Source: Clostridia bacterium
GTDB taxonomy: Bacteria; Bacillota; Clostridia; Saccharofermentanales; Saccharofermentanaceae
Reading direction: 5' to 3'
Assembly: GCA_016287245.1 (NCBI GenBank)
Contig: JAEEWG010000002.1
Span: forward strand, 122,644 to 186,643
DNA: 64,000 bases
This document shows, piece by piece, positions 63,043 through 64,000 of the stretch. Under the pieces are notes generated by a model, which worked only from the letters and a program-made list of their open reading frames with translations, was not told where the DNA came from and did no database searches. Position 1 is the stretch's first letter. Each line of letters starts with the position of its first letter. The position numbers were made by a program, and so were the translations under genes.

Positions 63043-63977
63043 TCATCCAGACAGGCATGCGGACCGATATTCCGGCTTTTTATTCCGAGTGGCTCTGTAA
63101 CCGGATCAAAGAAGGCTTCGTTCTGGTGCGTAATCCCTATAATCTGTCGCAGGTGACGAGATACAGTTTGTCTCCGGAGGTGGTGGATCTGATCTCTTTC
63201 TGCACCAAAAATCCCGCGCCGATGCTGCCGAAGATGGACGTGCTGGATCCTTACGGACAGTACTGGTTTGTGACGATCACGCCTTATGGGAAAGACATCG
63301 AACCCCATGTTCCGGATAAGGAGCGGGTGATGGAGTCTTTTCAGAAGCTTTCGGAGCGGGTCGGTGTGGACAGCATGGGCTGGCGCTACGATCCGATCCT
63401 CGTCGATGCAGATCACTCTGTAGAGTGGCATATAAAGATGTTCGAGAAGATGGCAGCGACTCTTTCCGGCTACACGAAGACCTGCGTCATCAGCTTCCTG
63501 GACATCTACAAGAAAGTCGAGCGGAACTTTCCGGAGGCGCGGGAAGTCTCTCTTGATGACAGGATGACTCTCGGTAAAGCTTTTATCGAGATCGCAAGAA
63601 AGTACGGCATGACGATCCGTCCCTGTGCCGAGGGAAAAGCACTTGCGCCTTATGGTGCCGACTGCTCGGGCTGCATGACGGTGTCGACTTATGAGACGGC
63701 GCTGCACTCTCACCTAATCGTCCCGAAGACAGGGAAGAACCAGAGAAACGGAGAGTGCGCCTGCCTTCTGGGATCGGACATCGGCGCTTATGATACCTGC
63801 GGACATTTATGCAGATACTGCTATGCCAATACGGATCCTTCGCTGGTTCGTGAAAACATGCGGCGTCACGATTCGAAATCACCTTTTCTCATCGGGACAA
63901 GTATGCCTGATGATATGATTCATCAGGCAGTACAGAAGAGCTGGATCGACCGGCAGCTGCGGCTGGATCTTTTCTGA
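63039..63977 (+). CDS. DUF1848 family protein
   Basis: 312 residues, start overlapping the sirtuin stop as ATGA. IQTGMRTDIPAFYSEWLCNRI opens the protein, KNPAPMLPKMDVLDPYG and PVILVDADHSVEWHI-type segments follow, and the C-terminus has several Cys: DCSGC, CACLLGSDIGAYDTCGHLCRYCYAN. The last resembles a CxxxCxxC-like metal or iron-sulfur site. This is the DUF1848 pattern as I recall it; the biochemical role is unknown. Tight coupling to SirTM suggests it acts in the same ADP-ribosylation pathway. Confidence 0.8.
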   Translation: MIIQTGMRTDIPAFYSEWLCNRIKEGFVLVRNPYNLSQVTRYSLSPEVVDLISFCTKNPAPMLPKMDVLDPYGQYWFVTITPYGKDIEPHVPDKERVMESFQKLSERVGVDSMGWRYDPILVDADHSVEWHIKMFEKMAATLSGYTKTCVISFLDIYKKVERNFPEAREVSLDDRMTLGKAFIEIARKYGMTIRPCAEGKALAPYGADCSGCMTVSTYETALHSHLIVPKTGKNQRNGECACLLGSDIGAYDTCGHLCRYCYANTDPSLVRENMRRHDSKSPFLIGTSMPDDMIHQAVQKSWIDRQLRLDLF

Positions 63978-64000
63978 GGTTACTCCTCGGCGAAAAGATT

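Noticed and set aside
1..64000. Insertion sequences, prophage or CRISPR
   Set aside because: No transposase, integrase, terminal repeats with target duplications, or spaced direct repeats were seen; the two gene relics lack flanking mobile-element marks.

Overview
The window looks like a chromosomal segment of an anaerobic Gram-positive Clostridia-type gut or rumen bacterium. The evidence is AGGAGG-type ribosome binding sites throughout, lipoprotein signal peptides ending in a lipobox Cys followed by Lys-rich tails (GCKKK), no outer-membrane genes, BlaI/M56 and WYL regulators, a clostridial-type thiS-thiF-thiG-thiH-thiE run, and a macrodomain/SirTM sirtuin pair. I cannot name the genus. There is no rRNA, canonical tRNA, CRISPR array or intact transposon.

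Layout. 1-7.7 kb: a 5'-truncated membrane-anchored alpha/beta hydrolase, two GNAT acetyltransferases, a large HExxH lipoprotein (minus strand), and two extracellular anchored proteins. 7.7-13.4 kb: a tightly overlapping cassette of a small secreted protein, two FtsX/MacB-type permeases, an ATPase and a large solute-binding-like lipoprotein. 13.5-21.1 kb: a histidine phosphatase, two more lipoproteins of the same large family, a relic of an APH(3')-type kinase, and a secreted DUF6273/Fn3 protein. 21.3-22.9 kb: larE-tcdA. 23.2-25.6 kb: two tandem paralogues with a central hydrophobic block and no recognised family. 25.8-28.2 kb: a LuxE/LuxC-like acyl reductase pair. 28.2-31.5 kb: a leucine-rich-repeat lipoprotein operon.

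31.6-37.6 kb is the most system-like part. An unknown protein and two coupled WYL regulators diverge from a shared palindrome. They are followed by a structured, tRNA-like non-coding region, then a slipin (SPFH) and an RtcB-type RNA ligase. No Ro/TROVE protein is visible. 37.8-43.3 kb: a secreted heparinase-II/III-like enzyme, a DUF6273 lipoprotein and a GNAT. 43.4-47.9 kb (minus): a BlaI-type repressor, an M56 metallopeptidase with a non-penicillin-binding ectodomain, and a large lipoprotein, driven by a clear sigma-A promoter with two operator copies. 48-50.3 kb: a parallel beta-helix-type surface protein and a 36-residue peptide gene. 50.5-54.5 kb: another large lipoprotein and a second HExxH lipoprotein.

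54.6-58.2 kb: a thiamine thiazole/ThiE operon whose thiH carries a one-base frameshift and whose leader is compactly structured but not a TPP riboswitch. 58.5-64 kb: GNAT, nitrilase-family amidase, metallo-beta-lactamase-fold hydrolase, VOC protein, then Zn-macrodomain hydrolase, a relic RelB/DinJ antitoxin tail, an M-class (SirTM) sirtuin and a DUF1848 protein.

Recurring themes are a five-member family of two-domain lipoproteins (beta-propeller-like N half, solute-binding-like C half, joined at an Asn-Pro-His-x-Gly-Lys motif) without sugar permeases nearby, paired paralogous surface proteins, and envelope sensing by BlaI/M56 and ABC-FtsX modules.
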